Of a stretch of DNA of 64,000 nucleotides, positions 46,402 to 55,024 are shown piece by piece. Under the pieces are notes generated by a model that was given only the letters and a program-made list of their open reading frames with translations, searched no databases and was not told where the DNA came from. Source of the DNA: Plantibacter sp. ME-Dv--P-122b (GTDB lineage: Bacteria; Actinomycetota; Actinomycetes; Actinomycetales; Microbacteriaceae); assembly GCF_030209375.1 (NCBI RefSeq), contig NZ_JARVSC010000006.1, positions 248,001-312,000 of the forward strand, given 5' to 3'. The position numbers and the translations under genes are program-made. Each line of letters begins with the position of its first letter. The stretch's first letter is position 1.

Positions 46402-47324
46402 CCGCCCGCGCGAGCGTGACGCGACGCCGACGGCGGATCGGTGTCCTGGCCCTGGCCGGGAGCGCCGCACTCGCTCTGAGCGCCTGCACGACGACCGGAT
46501 CGGCGTTCCCCGACGCCGCCGCCCAGCAGAGCTACATGCAGGATCTCGCCGAGGCGAGGTTGGAGTTGCTGTCGGCCCAGATCGGCCAGGCGCCGGACGT
46601 GATCGGCTCGGCATACGTCCACGCCGTCGCGGGAGACCTCGAGTCGCATGAGAACGACTCGGTGGTCCTCTTCGGCGACCCGACCTCGTCGTTCAGCCAG
46701 GACAAGGGCTCGGCTGACGGCGACACCGTCGACATCTACCATCTCCCGGGTGCCGCATACGACCTCCTCCTACTCGGCGGGGAACTCAAGGAGCTCGCAC
46801 CGACGGAGTGGGTGGCCGTGCAGACCCAGTACGTCGCCGAGGAGGATGCGGAGGGCTCACTCGGACCCGCATGCGTCTACCCGGGCATCTCCATCGCCTG
46901 CGACATCTACACCGCGGTCGAAGCCACGCGGAGCTCCAAGGAGGGCGTCCTCAGCGGTGTCGTCGTCTCGATGCGGAACGACGGCTCCTCGCAGATCTCG
47001 ACGAGCGCCAGCCTCGAGAGCGTGTTGGCCGTCGGGACGCTCTTCGACCTCCCTGACGACCTCGTCTCGTCGTTCAGCGAGGACGACCTGGCGACCCTCC
47101 TGCCGGTGACGATCTTCCAGAACGCCGAGGGCGGCCTGGTGAAGATGGAGTTGAGCGGGACGGTCGAGAGCGAGACCAAGCTGCAGCTGCAGGCCGGCTT
47201 CGAGGTGTCGGGCACGTCGACGCTCGAAGACCTGCCGACGGAACCATCAGGATTCGACGTGACTGCGATCCCGGCGGCCGATCAGGCCGCGTTCTGGGAT
47301 CGGATCGAGGAGTTGAGGAAATGA
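46398..47324 (+). CDS. Lipoprotein of unknown function
   Basis: A 308-residue exported protein. Arg-rich start (TRRRRRIG), hydrophobic core and lipobox ALSAC place the lipidated Cys at residue 30. The mature part is acidic and rich in Ser, Leu and Asp with no recognised domain. One internal CVYPGISIAC pair may form a disulfide. The start overlaps the protease stop and the end overlaps the next gene (both ATGA), so all three are made from one transcript and probably work together at the cell surface. Confidence 0.72.
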   Translation: MTARASVTRRRRRIGVLALAGSAALALSACTTTGSAFPDAAAQQSYMQDLAEARLELLSAQIGQAPDVIGSAYVHAVAGDLESHENDSVVLFGDPTSSFSQDKGSADGDTVDIYHLPGAAYDLLLLGGELKELAPTEWVAVQTQYVAEEDAEGSLGPACVYPGISIACDIYTAVEATRSSKEGVLSGVVVSMRNDGSSQISTSASLESVLAVGTLFDLPDDLVSSFSEDDLATLLPVTIFQNAEGGLVKMELSGTVESETKLQLQAGFEVSGTSTLEDLPTEPSGFDVTAIPAADQAAFWDRIEELRK

Positions 47325-48460
47325 CCGACGACCAGAAACCCGAGGACCTCGGAAAGCCCCCGGTCGGCGGCCCCCTGCGCCCTGACCAGCAGCCGCCGGG
47401 ATTCCCCGACCCGAACGCTCCCCGCCTGGAGTTCGGACCGGGAAGCCCGCAGCGTCAGACGCCGCCCCAGAACGGCGCGCCGCAGAACGGCGCACCCCAG
47501 AACGGCGCGCCGCAGGGTCAGAACGGACCACCGCAGGGCGTCCCCTCGCAGAACGGGCCGTCTCGATCGTCCGCGCCTGGTCAGACCGGTGGAGGGCCCC
47601 GTCCGCAGGGAGGCGCCCCAGGGCAGCAGCCCGACGGTCCTGCGCCGCAGCTACCTCCCACCCAGCCCGGAGCACCGTTCGCCGGCGCGACTGGTGGGCA
47701 GCCGTGGGCGCAGCAGCAGCGGCCCTCGAACGCAGGTCCGAACCAGCAGCCGCAGCAGCAGGGACGGCCAGGCGGCCCGGACGGGTTCCGGTCCCCGACG
47801 TCGAACGGTCAGCCCGGTCACGCGCCCGGGAGCCCTCAGCAGGGTCAGGCCCCCGGCCAGGCTCCACAGGGACGTCCGCTCGGCTCGCCCCAGGGCCAGC
47901 CTCAGGGCCAGCCCCAGCGGCCGCAGGGGCAGCCGCCGTATGGTCAGGCGCGCCCGACCGGACCACAGCCCTTCGGTCCGGGACAGGCGCAGCACCCGAA
48001 CGGCCCGTTCCAGCCAGGTCCACAGCAACATGGATCGCCGTCCGGTCCACAGCAGACCGGTCCGTTCCGTCCCGGCCCCGAGTACGGTGTCGCGGGCCAG
48101 CAGCCTGCTGCGAGCCCGAAACCCGCACGGAAGCCGCTCGGTCGCAAGCTCTGGGTCGGCGTCCTGATCGGCGCGGTGGCAGCGTCGCTCATCGCCGTCC
48201 CGCTCACCCTCCTCTCGGTCGGTCGCCTGTTCACGCCGATGCTCGACCGAGCCTCGGTGCAGACCGGTGTGGCCGAGGTGCTGAAGCAGGACTTCGGCCT
48301 CGCAGACGTCGAGAAGGTCGAGTGCCCGAGTGACCAGCCGGCGACGACCGGGACACAGTTCGAGTGCACCTTCTCGTACAACGCGAAGAGCTACCCGGTG
48401 GCTGTCGAGGTCATCAACGACCAGGGCCAGTACCGCGTCGGGATCGACGCGCCGAAGTAG
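47321..48460 (+). CDS. Pro/Gln/Gly-rich membrane-anchored DUF4333 protein
   Basis: A 379-residue protein. The first 265 residues are a low-complexity Pro/Gln/Gly/Asn-rich region with QNGAP repeats, probably cytoplasmic and disordered. A single membrane span follows (LWVGVLIGAVAASLIAVPLTLL near 285-306). The extracytoplasmic C-terminal DUF4333 domain has two cysteines (VEKVECPSDQPATTGTQFEC) that probably form a disulfide. It is third in the operon with the exported protease and lipoprotein. Similar layouts occur in actinobacterial envelope proteins of unknown function. Confidence 0.82.
   Translation: MTDDQKPEDLGKPPVGGPLRPDQQPPGFPDPNAPRLEFGPGSPQRQTPPQNGAPQNGAPQNGAPQGQNGPPQGVPSQNGPSRSSAPGQTGGGPRPQGGAPGQQPDGPAPQLPPTQPGAPFAGATGGQPWAQQQRPSNAGPNQQPQQQGRPGGPDGFRSPTSNGQPGHAPGSPQQGQAPGQAPQGRPLGSPQGQPQGQPQRPQGQPPYGQARPTGPQPFGPGQAQHPNGPFQPGPQQHGSPSGPQQTGPFRPGPEYGVAGQQPAASPKPARKPLGRKLWVGVLIGAVAASLIAVPLTLLSVGRLFTPMLDRASVQTGVAEVLKQDFGLADVEKVECPSDQPATTGTQFECTFSYNAKSYPVAVEVINDQGQYRVGIDAPK
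47468..47512 (+). repeat. Tandem 15-bp coding repeat (QNGAP)
   Basis: Three consecutive near-identical 15-base units, CAGAACGGCGCGCCG or close variants, at 47468, 47483 and 47498. A partial fourth (CAGAACGGACCA) lies at 47519. They encode QNGAP and are prone to copy-number change. Confidence 0.85.
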
Positions 48461-48526
48461 CAGGGCGTCGGCCCCGGCGTCCCTCGAGCGACGACGGTGC
48501 CGACGTCTCCGCCACGGACCGGGTGG

Positions 48527-48532
48527 TACGCT
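48527..48532 (+). promoter_or_regulatory. -10 element of the leu leader
   Basis: TACGCT ends 6 bases before the ATG of the leader peptide, so transcription should start at the leader start codon. Confidence 0.55.
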
Positions 48533-48538
48533 GGGCGA

Positions 48539-48583
48539 ATGTTGTCCGGGCTGCTCCTCCTTCCCAGCCGCGACGAGGCCTAG
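48539..48583 (+). CDS. leuL: Leucine-rich leader peptide upstream of leuC
   Basis: A 14-codon frame, ATG to TAG, encodes MLSGLLLLPSRDEA with four consecutive Leu codons (CTG CTC CTC CTT) plus a Leu at position 2. It ends 67 bases before leuC and lies directly before a hairpin whose 5' arm overlaps its last codons. This is the layout of a ribosome-mediated attenuator that senses charged tRNA-Leu. No upstream ribosome binding site is possible if the mRNA starts at the ATG, which is common for actinobacterial leader peptides. Confidence 0.75.
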   Translation: MLSGLLLLPSRDEA

Positions 48584-48603
48584 TTCCAGGCTCCCTCGTC
48601 GCG
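48569..48603 (+). promoter_or_regulatory. Attenuator hairpin of the leuCD leader
   Basis: CGCGACGAGG (48569-48578) is perfectly complementary to CCTCGTCGCG (48594-48603), and an alternative inner GCCT/AGGC pairing extends the stem. The 5' arm lies in the last codons of the leader peptide. Upstream, the Leu-codon segment TCCTTC (48558-48563) is complementary to the leuC ribosome binding site GAAGGA (48635-48640), which offers a competing fold. Confidence 0.65.
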
Positions 48604-48650
48604 GAGGTCGCTGACGCCTGACCCCTCATCGTTTGAAGGAATTCCACGAC

Positions 48651-50147
48651 ATGTCGCAGCTGAACGCCGATCCGTCCGTCCCGAGCATCCCCGAACACCC
48701 GCGCACGCTCGCCGAGAAGGTCTGGGACGACCACCTCGTCGTCAAGGGTGAGGACGGCACGCCCGACCTCATCTACATCGACCTGCACCTCGTCCACGAG
48801 GTGACGAGCCCGCAGGCCTTCGACGGCCTGCGTCTGGCCGACCGGCCGCTGCGTCGCGTCGACCTCACGATCGCGACCGAGGACCACAACACCCCGACGC
48901 TCGCGATCGACAAGCCGATCGCCGACCTCACCAGCCGCACGCAGATCGAGACCCTCCGTCGCAACGCCGCGGAGTTCGGGGTGCGGATCCACTCCCTCGG
49001 CGACCTCGACCAGGGGATCGTCCACGTCGTCGGACCGCAGCTCGGCCTCACGATGCCCGGGATCACGGTCGTCTGCGGCGACTCACACACCTCGACCCAC
49101 GGCGCCTTCGGGGCCATGGCCTTCGGCATCGGCACCAGCGAGGTCGAGCACGTCATGGCCACGCAGACGCTGCCGTTGAAGCCGTTCAAGACCATGGCCA
49201 TCACCGTCGAAGGCACGCTGCGGCCGGGCGTGACCGCGAAGGACATCATCCTCGCCGTCATCGCGAAGATCGGCACCGGCGGCGGGCAGGGCTACGTCCT
49301 CGAATACCGCGGTTCGGCGATCCGTGCGCTCTCGATGGAGGGCCGCATGACGATCTGCAACATGTCGATCGAGGCCGGTGCCAGGGCCGGCATGGTCGCC
49401 CCCGACCAGGTCACCTACGACTACCTGCAGGGGCGCCCGCACGCTCCGACCGGCGCCGACTGGGACGAGGCCGTCGCCTACTGGGACACCCTCGCGACCG
49501 ACGAGGGGGCCGCCTTCGACGCCGAGGTCTTCCTCGACGCCGACACGCTGGAACCCTTCGTCACCTGGGGCACCAACCCTGGCCAGGGCGTCTCGCTGAG
49601 CGAGAACGTGCCCGACCCCGCGGCCATCGCCGACCCGAACGAGCGCTCCGCCGCCGAGCGCGCCCTGGAGTACATGGCACTCGAAGCCGGTACCCCGATG
49701 AAGGAGATCCCGGTGGACGCGGTCTTCATGGGTTCCTGCACGAACAGCCGGATCGAAGACCTGCGGGCGTTCGCGTCCATCATCGAGGGTCGCACGAAGG
49801 CCGAGGGTGTGCGGGTCATGGTGGTGCCCGGCTCCGCCCGGGTTCGGATCGAGGCTGAGGCCGAGGGGCTCGACAAGATCATCACCGACTTCGGGGCGGA
49901 GTGGCGGTTCGCCGGATGCTCCATGTGCCTCGGGATGAACCCCGACCAGCTCGCTCCGGGGGAGCGCTGCGCCTCGACGTCGAACCGCAACTTCGAGGGT
50001 CGCCAGGGCAAGGGCGGCCGCACGCACCTCGTCTCGCCGCTCGTCGCCGCGGCGACAGCCATCCGCGGAACGCTCTCCAGCCCGGCCGACCTCGAGGTCG
50101 AGCCCGGCAGACACGCGGCCACCGAGCAGGAAGGCGTACACGCCTGA
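48651..50147 (+). CDS. leuC: 3-isopropylmalate dehydratase large subunit
   Basis: Aconitase-family enzyme that isomerises 2- to 3-isopropylmalate with LeuD. The 498-residue protein begins [23 protein letters not shown]. It contains [29 protein letters not shown] and the 4Fe-4S cysteines in FMGSCTNSR and [10 protein letters not shown]. The ATG at 48651 follows GAAGGAA 9 bases upstream; a TTG 18 bases earlier is less likely. The stop overlaps the leuD start (TGATG). Expression is probably controlled by the leucine leader. Confidence 0.95.
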   Translation: MSQLNADPSVPSIPEHPRTLAEKVWDDHLVVKGEDGTPDLIYIDLHLVHEVTSPQAFDGLRLADRPLRRVDLTIATEDHNTPTLAIDKPIADLTSRTQIETLRRNAAEFGVRIHSLGDLDQGIVHVVGPQLGLTMPGITVVCGDSHTSTHGAFGAMAFGIGTSEVEHVMATQTLPLKPFKTMAITVEGTLRPGVTAKDIILAVIAKIGTGGGQGYVLEYRGSAIRALSMEGRMTICNMSIEAGARAGMVAPDQVTYDYLQGRPHAPTGADWDEAVAYWDTLATDEGAAFDAEVFLDADTLEPFVTWGTNPGQGVSLSENVPDPAAIADPNERSAAERALEYMALEAGTPMKEIPVDAVFMGSCTNSRIEDLRAFASIIEGRTKAEGVRVMVVPGSARVRIEAEAEGLDKIITDFGAEWRFAGCSMCLGMNPDQLAPGERCASTSNRNFEGRQGKGGRTHLVSPLVAAATAIRGTLSSPADLEVEPGRHAATEQEGVHA

Positions 50148-50743
50148 TGGACAAGTTCACGACCGTCACCGGCATCGCTGCTCCGATGCGGCGCTCCAAC
50201 GTCGACACCGACCAGATCATCCCCGCCGTCTACCTGAAGCGCGTCACGAAGACCGGCTTCGAGGACGCGCTCTTCGCCGGGTGGCGCCAGGACCCCGACT
50301 TCGTCCTGAACCAGCCGGCCTACCAGGGCGCGAGCATCCTCGTCGCCGGGCACGACTTCGGTACCGGGTCGTCGCGTGAGCACGCCGTGTGGGCGCTGCG
50401 CGACTTCGGATTCAAAGTCGTCGTGTCGTCCCGCTTCGGCGACATCTTCCGAGGGAACTCCGGCAAGCAAGGTCTCCTGGCGGCCCAGGTCACGGAGGAG
50501 GAGCTCGAGCAACTCTGGGCCGCGATCGAGGCCGCTCCAGGTGCGGATTCCGTCGTCGACCTCATCTCCCGGACCATCACGGTCGGCGATCTCACGGTTT
50601 CGTTCCAGGTCGACGATTACACTCGGTGGCGGCTCATCGAAGGACTCGATGACATCGGGCTGACGCTCCGTAGCGAGGAGCAGATCACCGCATTCGAAGC
50701 CCGGCGGCCGAACTGGCTGCCCCGCACCATTCCCGTCAAGTAG
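50147..50743 (+). CDS. leuD: 3-isopropylmalate dehydratase small subunit
   Basis: The 198-residue swivelling domain of the LeuCD isomerase. It begins [31 protein letters not shown] with the family motif NVDTDQIIP, and has [17 protein letters not shown], which completes the active site. It is coupled to leuC by a TGATG overlap. murA follows after 19 bases, so murA may be partly co-transcribed with the leucine genes. Confidence 0.95.
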   Translation: MDKFTTVTGIAAPMRRSNVDTDQIIPAVYLKRVTKTGFEDALFAGWRQDPDFVLNQPAYQGASILVAGHDFGTGSSREHAVWALRDFGFKVVVSSRFGDIFRGNSGKQGLLAAQVTEEELEQLWAAIEAAPGADSVVDLISRTITVGDLTVSFQVDDYTRWRLIEGLDDIGLTLRSEEQITAFEARRPNWLPRTIPVK

Positions 50744-50762
50744 CAAGGCAGTAGGTACCGGT

Positions 50763-52133
50763 TTGAATTCACTCGTCCAGGCGTCACAGGCGGCAGGCTC
50801 GTCGGTCGGACTCGATGTCGACCGCATCACGATCAACGGCGGTATCCCGCTCCGGGGCCGCATCGAGGTCAAGGGTGCCAAGAACCTCGTGACCAAGGCG
50901 ATGGTGGCGTCGTTGCTCGGCGAGAACGTCAGCGTCCTGCGCAACGTGCCGAACATCAGCGACGTCCGGGTCGTCCGCTCCCTGCTCGAGATCCACGGTG
51001 TGGACGTGACGGAGGGCGAGAACCCGAATGAGCTCCGCCTCGACCCGACGAACGTCGAGTCCGCCCACATGGAGGAGATCGACGCGCACGCCGGCTTCTC
51101 CCGGATCCCGATCCTGTTCTGCGGGCCGCTGCTCCACCGCCTCGGGGCGGCGTTCATCCCCGACCTCGGAGGTTGCCGCATCGGCGACCGCCCCATCGAC
51201 TTCCACCTCGACGCGCTCCGCAAGTTCGGCGCGGTCGTGGAGAAGCTCCCGCAGGGCATCCGTCTCTCGGCCCCGAACGGTCTCCACGGGACGACGGTGC
51301 ATCTGCCGTACCCGAGCGTCGGCGCCACGGAGCAGGTCCTGCTCACGGCGGTCCGTGCTAAGGGCACCACGGAGCTCAAGGGTGCGGCGATCGAGCCGGA
51401 GATCATGGATCTCATCGCCGTCCTCCAGAAGATGGGCGCGATCATCTCCTACGAGCCGAACCGCGTGATCCTCATCGAAGGCGTGGACAAGCTCGAGGGG
51501 TACGACCACACGGCCATCGGCGACCGCAACGAGGCCGCGAGCTGGGCGTCGGCCGCGCTCGCGACCGACGGCGACGTCTTCGTCGGCGGCGCGAAGCAGC
51601 AGGACATGATGACGTTCCTCAACATCTTCCGCAAGGCCGGTGGCGGGTTCGACATCACCGACGACGGCATCCGGTTCTACCGCAAGGAGGAGCTGAAGCC
51701 CGTGGTCATCGAGACCGACGTGCACCCCGGCTTCATGACGGACTGGCAGCAGCCTCTCATCGTCGCGCTGACGCAGGCGACGGGCGAGTCGATCGTCCAC
51801 GAGACCGTCTACGAGAACCGCTTCGGCTTCACGGACGCGCTCAACACCATGGGCGCGAACATCGTCGTGCACCCCAATGGGCTGTCGGGTACGCCTCGTC
51901 GGGTGCCGCGGCGCAACCTCGAGCAGGCCGCCGTGATCAACGGACCGACTCCGTTGCACGGTGCCGACATCGAGGTACCCGACCTCCGCGGAGGCTTCAG
52001 CCACCTCATTGCGGCGCTCACCGCCGAGGGCAAGTCGACGGTCAGCAACGTCGGCATCATCAGCCGTGGGTACGAGAACTTCATCGTGAAGCTCCAGCAG
52101 CTCGGTGCTGACTTCGTCCTCGAAACGAAGTAG
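50763..52133 (+). CDS. murA: UDP-N-acetylglucosamine 1-carboxyvinyltransferase
   Basis: First committed step of peptidoglycan synthesis, transferring enolpyruvate from PEP to UDP-GlcNAc in the cytoplasm. The 456-residue EPSP-synthase-like protein has the KN motif VKGAKNLVTK (Lys40-Asn41). The catalytic loop PDLGGCRIGDRPIDFH carries Cys138, so it should be fosfomycin-sensitive, unlike the mycobacterial Asp form. About 15 residues precede the fold. The start is TTG 50763 because no ATG/GTG fits. It lies between leuD and plsC in one direction. Confidence 0.94.
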   Translation: MNSLVQASQAAGSSVGLDVDRITINGGIPLRGRIEVKGAKNLVTKAMVASLLGENVSVLRNVPNISDVRVVRSLLEIHGVDVTEGENPNELRLDPTNVESAHMEEIDAHAGFSRIPILFCGPLLHRLGAAFIPDLGGCRIGDRPIDFHLDALRKFGAVVEKLPQGIRLSAPNGLHGTTVHLPYPSVGATEQVLLTAVRAKGTTELKGAAIEPEIMDLIAVLQKMGAIISYEPNRVILIEGVDKLEGYDHTAIGDRNEAASWASAALATDGDVFVGGAKQQDMMTFLNIFRKAGGGFDITDDGIRFYRKEELKPVVIETDVHPGFMTDWQQPLIVALTQATGESIVHETVYENRFGFTDALNTMGANIVVHPNGLSGTPRRVPRRNLEQAAVINGPTPLHGADIEVPDLRGGFSHLIAALTAEGKSTVSNVGIISRGYENFIVKLQQLGADFVLETK

Positions 52134-52139
52134 TCCGCC

Positions 52140-52880
52140 GTGGGGGTGGAACGGTCGAGGCCGTCGATCTACTGGTTGCTGTCGTCGATCGCGATCCCGC
52201 CGTTCAGTGCTCTCGTCAAGCTCCGCGTCCGGCACGGCGAACGCCTGCCGCAGGAGGGGCCGTTCATCCTGTCGCCCAACCACGACAGCGAGTTCGACCC
52301 GCTGATCATGGGCGTGGCCGTCTGGCGGCTCGGGCGACAGCCCCGCTTCATGGCGAAGGGCAGTCTGTTCAAGGTCCCGGTGGTCGGGTGGTTGTTGCGG
52401 AAGTCCGGACAGATCCCCGTCGAGCGCGAGGGTTCCGCCCGCGGGATGGACCCGGTCAGCGCCGCAGCACACCTGACCGAACGCGGGCAGGGTGTCGTCG
52501 TGTACCCCGAGGGGTCGCTCACCCGTGACCCGGGCCTGTGGCCGATGCGCGGGCGCACCGGCGCGGTCCGGATCGCGCTCACGCACGGCCTGCCGATCAT
52601 CCCCGCCGCGCACTGGGGCACGCAGGAGGTCATGCCCCGGTACGGCAGGCTGCGGGTGTTCCCCTTGCGGAAGCGCGTCGAGGTCGCCATCGGCGAGCCG
52701 GTGGACCTCTCGGCCTTCGCCGGGCGGCAGCTAGACTCGAAGACGCTGAACGAGGCGACCGAAGTCGTCATGCAGGCCATCACCGCCCTCTGCGAGGAAT
52801 TGCGCGGTGCCCAAGCTCCCACGGAGCGTTGGGATCCCTCGAAACACCAGCAGAAGGAGACAGGCCGCTTTGAGTCCTAG
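52140..52880 (+). CDS. plsC: 1-acyl-sn-glycerol-3-phosphate acyltransferase
   Basis: Acylates lysophosphatidic acid to phosphatidic acid. The 246-residue protein has acyltransferase block I SPNHDSEFDPLIMG (NHxxxxD, near residues 44-57), block III VVVYPEGSLTRDPGLW and block IV GLPIIPAAHWG. A hydrophobic N-terminal helix (WLLSSIAIPPFSALV) anchors it to the membrane. The start is GTG 52140, 6 bases after murA, with a second in-frame GTG two codons later. The 3' end overlaps the TTG start of gpsA by 11 bases, coupling two glycerolipid steps. Confidence 0.9.
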   Translation: MGVERSRPSIYWLLSSIAIPPFSALVKLRVRHGERLPQEGPFILSPNHDSEFDPLIMGVAVWRLGRQPRFMAKGSLFKVPVVGWLLRKSGQIPVEREGSARGMDPVSAAAHLTERGQGVVVYPEGSLTRDPGLWPMRGRTGAVRIALTHGLPIIPAAHWGTQEVMPRYGRLRVFPLRKRVEVAIGEPVDLSAFAGRQLDSKTLNEATEVVMQAITALCEELRGAQAPTERWDPSKHQQKETGRFES

Positions 52881-54009
52881 GAACGTTCCGCAACCACCGG
52901 CCGCCACGAGGGTCGCCGTGCTCGGAGCGGGCAGCTGGGGCACGACGTTCGGCAAGATCCTCGCGGACGGTGGCTCCGACGTGGTCATGTGGGCCAGGCG
53001 ACCCGAGCTCGCTCGCGAGATCACCGAGGCCAAGCGCAACAGCGACTACCTGCCCGGGATCAATCTGCCGATGCGGATGACGGCGACCGCGAGCCTGGTC
53101 GACGCCGTGCGCGGTGCCTCGGTCGTGTTCCTGTCCGTCCCGAGCCAGTCCCTGCGCGACAACCTCATCGCGCTCCGCCCGCACCTCGAGGACGGCACCC
53201 TCGTCGTCTCGCTCATGAAGGGCGTCGAGCGTCGCAGCGGATCCCGGATGAGCGAGGTCATACGCGAGACCCTCGACATCGACCCGTCCCGTATCGCCGT
53301 CGCCTCGGGCCCCAACCTCGCGCTCGAGATCGCCCGTGAGCAGCCGACGGCCGCCGTGATCTCCTCGGAGAGCCTCGAGACGGCGCAGACGGTCGCGCTC
53401 CTCGCGCGCAACCGGTACTTCCGCAGCTTCGTGAACACCGACGTCATCGGTACCGAGTTCGGCGGTGTGCTCAAGAACCTCATCGCCGTCGCGATCGGCA
53501 TCGTCGACGGCGTCGGCTACGGCGAGAACACGAAGGCCTCCATCATCACCCGCGGGTTGGTCGAGATGACCGACTTCGCGGTGGCCCACGGCGCGCAGCC
53601 CGAGACCCTGTCGGGGCTGGCCGGGCTCGGCGACCTCATCGCGACGTGCCAGTCGCCGCTGTCCCGCAACAACACGGCGGGGCGTCTGCTCGGCCAGGGG
53701 TATCAGTTCGACGACGTCGTCAAACAGATGCAGCAGACCGCGGAGGGGCTCGCGTCGGTGGCACCGGTGCTCGAGCTGGCCAAGGCGAAGGGGGTCGCGA
53801 TGCCCATCGTCGAACAGGTCAAGCAGGTGCTCGACGGCACGCTCGACCCGAAGGACATCGCACCGCACCTCACGACCGACGACGACGAACCCCAGGGGGA
53901 GAGAAGCAACGATGACGCACAAGACCGGAGTGGTGGTGCTCTTTGGAGGCCGTTCAAGCGAGCACTCGATCAGCTGCGCAACGGCGGGCGGCGTCCTCGC
54001 CGCGATTGA
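52870..54009 (+). CDS. gpsA: Glycerol-3-phosphate dehydrogenase [NAD(P)+]
   Basis: Reduces dihydroxyacetone phosphate to glycerol 3-phosphate for phospholipids. It has the Rossmann motif VAVLGAGSWGTTFGKIL, SGPNLALEIAREQPTA, the catalytic FGGVLKNLIAVAIGIVDG and GLAGLGDLIATCQSPLSRN. TTG 52870 follows AAGGAG (spacing about 11 bases) and sits inside the plsC end. The frame runs 98 bases into ddl, adding a charged tail (residues about 347-379) absent from usual 330-345-residue GpsA proteins. Removing one GA from GAGAGA at 53899-53904 would restore an ATGA stop at the ddl start. Confidence 0.92.
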   Translation: MSPRNVPQPPAATRVAVLGAGSWGTTFGKILADGGSDVVMWARRPELAREITEAKRNSDYLPGINLPMRMTATASLVDAVRGASVVFLSVPSQSLRDNLIALRPHLEDGTLVVSLMKGVERRSGSRMSEVIRETLDIDPSRIAVASGPNLALEIAREQPTAAVISSESLETAQTVALLARNRYFRSFVNTDVIGTEFGGVLKNLIAVAIGIVDGVGYGENTKASIITRGLVEMTDFAVAHGAQPETLSGLAGLGDLIATCQSPLSRNNTAGRLLGQGYQFDDVVKQMQQTAEGLASVAPVLELAKAKGVAMPIVEQVKQVLDGTLDPKDIAPHLTTDDDEPQGERSNDDAQDRSGGALWRPFKRALDQLRNGGRRPRRD

Positions 54010-55003
54010 CCGCGAACGGTACGACGTCTACCCGGTCGGGATCGCCCACGACGGCTCGTACGTCCTCGAGGTCGACGACCCGAGCCGGTACGCGCTCGAC
54101 CCCGCCCACCTGCCGGAGGTCGACCCCTCACGTCCGGCCGTACGCTGGCCTGAGCGCGTCGGGAGCCGTGAGCTGACCGTCGTCGGGGAGGACGGCGTCC
54201 CGGTCACCCTCGGTCCCATCGACATCGTCTTCCCGATCCTCCACGGTCGGTTCGGCGAGGACGGCACCGTGCAGGGCATGCTCGAGCTCGTCGACCTCCC
54301 GTACGTCGGCTCGGGCGTCCTCGCGTCCTCCCTCGGCATGGACAAGCACTTCACGAAGACGGTGCTCCAGGCGGCCGGGATCGCCGTCGCGCCGTGGGTG
54401 CGGTTCACCGCCCACGACTGGGCCACGGCACCCGACCAGGTACTCGCGTCGCTCGGATCGCTCGGCTCACCCGCGTTCGTGAAGCCGGCGCGAGCCGGTT
54501 CGAGCGTCGGGGTGTCGAAGGTGTCCACGCCGGACGCGTTCCGTGCGGCGATCGAACTGGCCCTCGCCGAGGACTCGACCGTGCTCGTCGAGACCGGTCT
54601 GGTGGGCCGGGAGGTCGAGTGTGCGGTCCTCGAATCCCTCCCCGGCGAGGCACCTCGCGTCTCGGTGGCGGGCGAGGTCGTGGTGACCGGTCGCGACTTC
54701 TACGATTTCGAGGCGAAGTACCTCGACGCGCCCGGTATCGAGCTCGTCTGCCCCGCCGACCTTCGTCCCGAGCAGTTGTCGGAGATGCAGGACCTCTCGC
54801 GTCGGGCGTTCGAGGCGTTGGGCTGCGCTGGCCTCGCCCGGGTCGACTTCTTCCTGACCGCGGACGGCTTCGTCGTCAACGAGGTCAACACCATGCCGGG
54901 GTTCACCCCGATCTCGATGTTCCCGAGCTGCTGGTTGGCCTCGGGGCTCAGCTACCCCGAGCTCATCACCGAGCTGATCGAGGTCGCGCGCGCCCGGTCC
55001 TGA
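53912..55003 (+). CDS. ddl: D-alanine--D-alanine ligase
   Basis: ATP-grasp enzyme that makes the D-Ala-D-Ala dipeptide for peptidoglycan. The 363-residue protein has VVVLFGGRSSEHSISC, FPILHGRFGEDGTVQGMLEL, PAFVKPARAGSSVGVSKV with the ATP-binding Lys, and the Mg site FVVNEVNTMPGFTPISM. ATG 53912 is preceded by GGGGGAGAG. The extended gpsA frame overlaps its first 98 bases in another phase. It continues the envelope cluster of murA, plsC and gpsA. Confidence 0.95.
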   Translation: MTHKTGVVVLFGGRSSEHSISCATAGGVLAAIDRERYDVYPVGIAHDGSYVLEVDDPSRYALDPAHLPEVDPSRPAVRWPERVGSRELTVVGEDGVPVTLGPIDIVFPILHGRFGEDGTVQGMLELVDLPYVGSGVLASSLGMDKHFTKTVLQAAGIAVAPWVRFTAHDWATAPDQVLASLGSLGSPAFVKPARAGSSVGVSKVSTPDAFRAAIELALAEDSTVLVETGLVGREVECAVLESLPGEAPRVSVAGEVVVTGRDFYDFEAKYLDAPGIELVCPADLRPEQLSEMQDLSRRAFEALGCAGLARVDFFLTADGFVVNEVNTMPGFTPISMFPSCWLASGLSYPELITELIEVARARS

Positions 55004-55024
55004 ACGGCGTGGTGCCGGGAACGG

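Noticed and set aside
47450-48000. CRISPR-like or mobile repeats suggested by repeated CAGAACGG and CAGGGNCAG units
   Set aside because: The units are directly adjacent with no spacers and lie in frame within a Pro/Gln-rich coding region.
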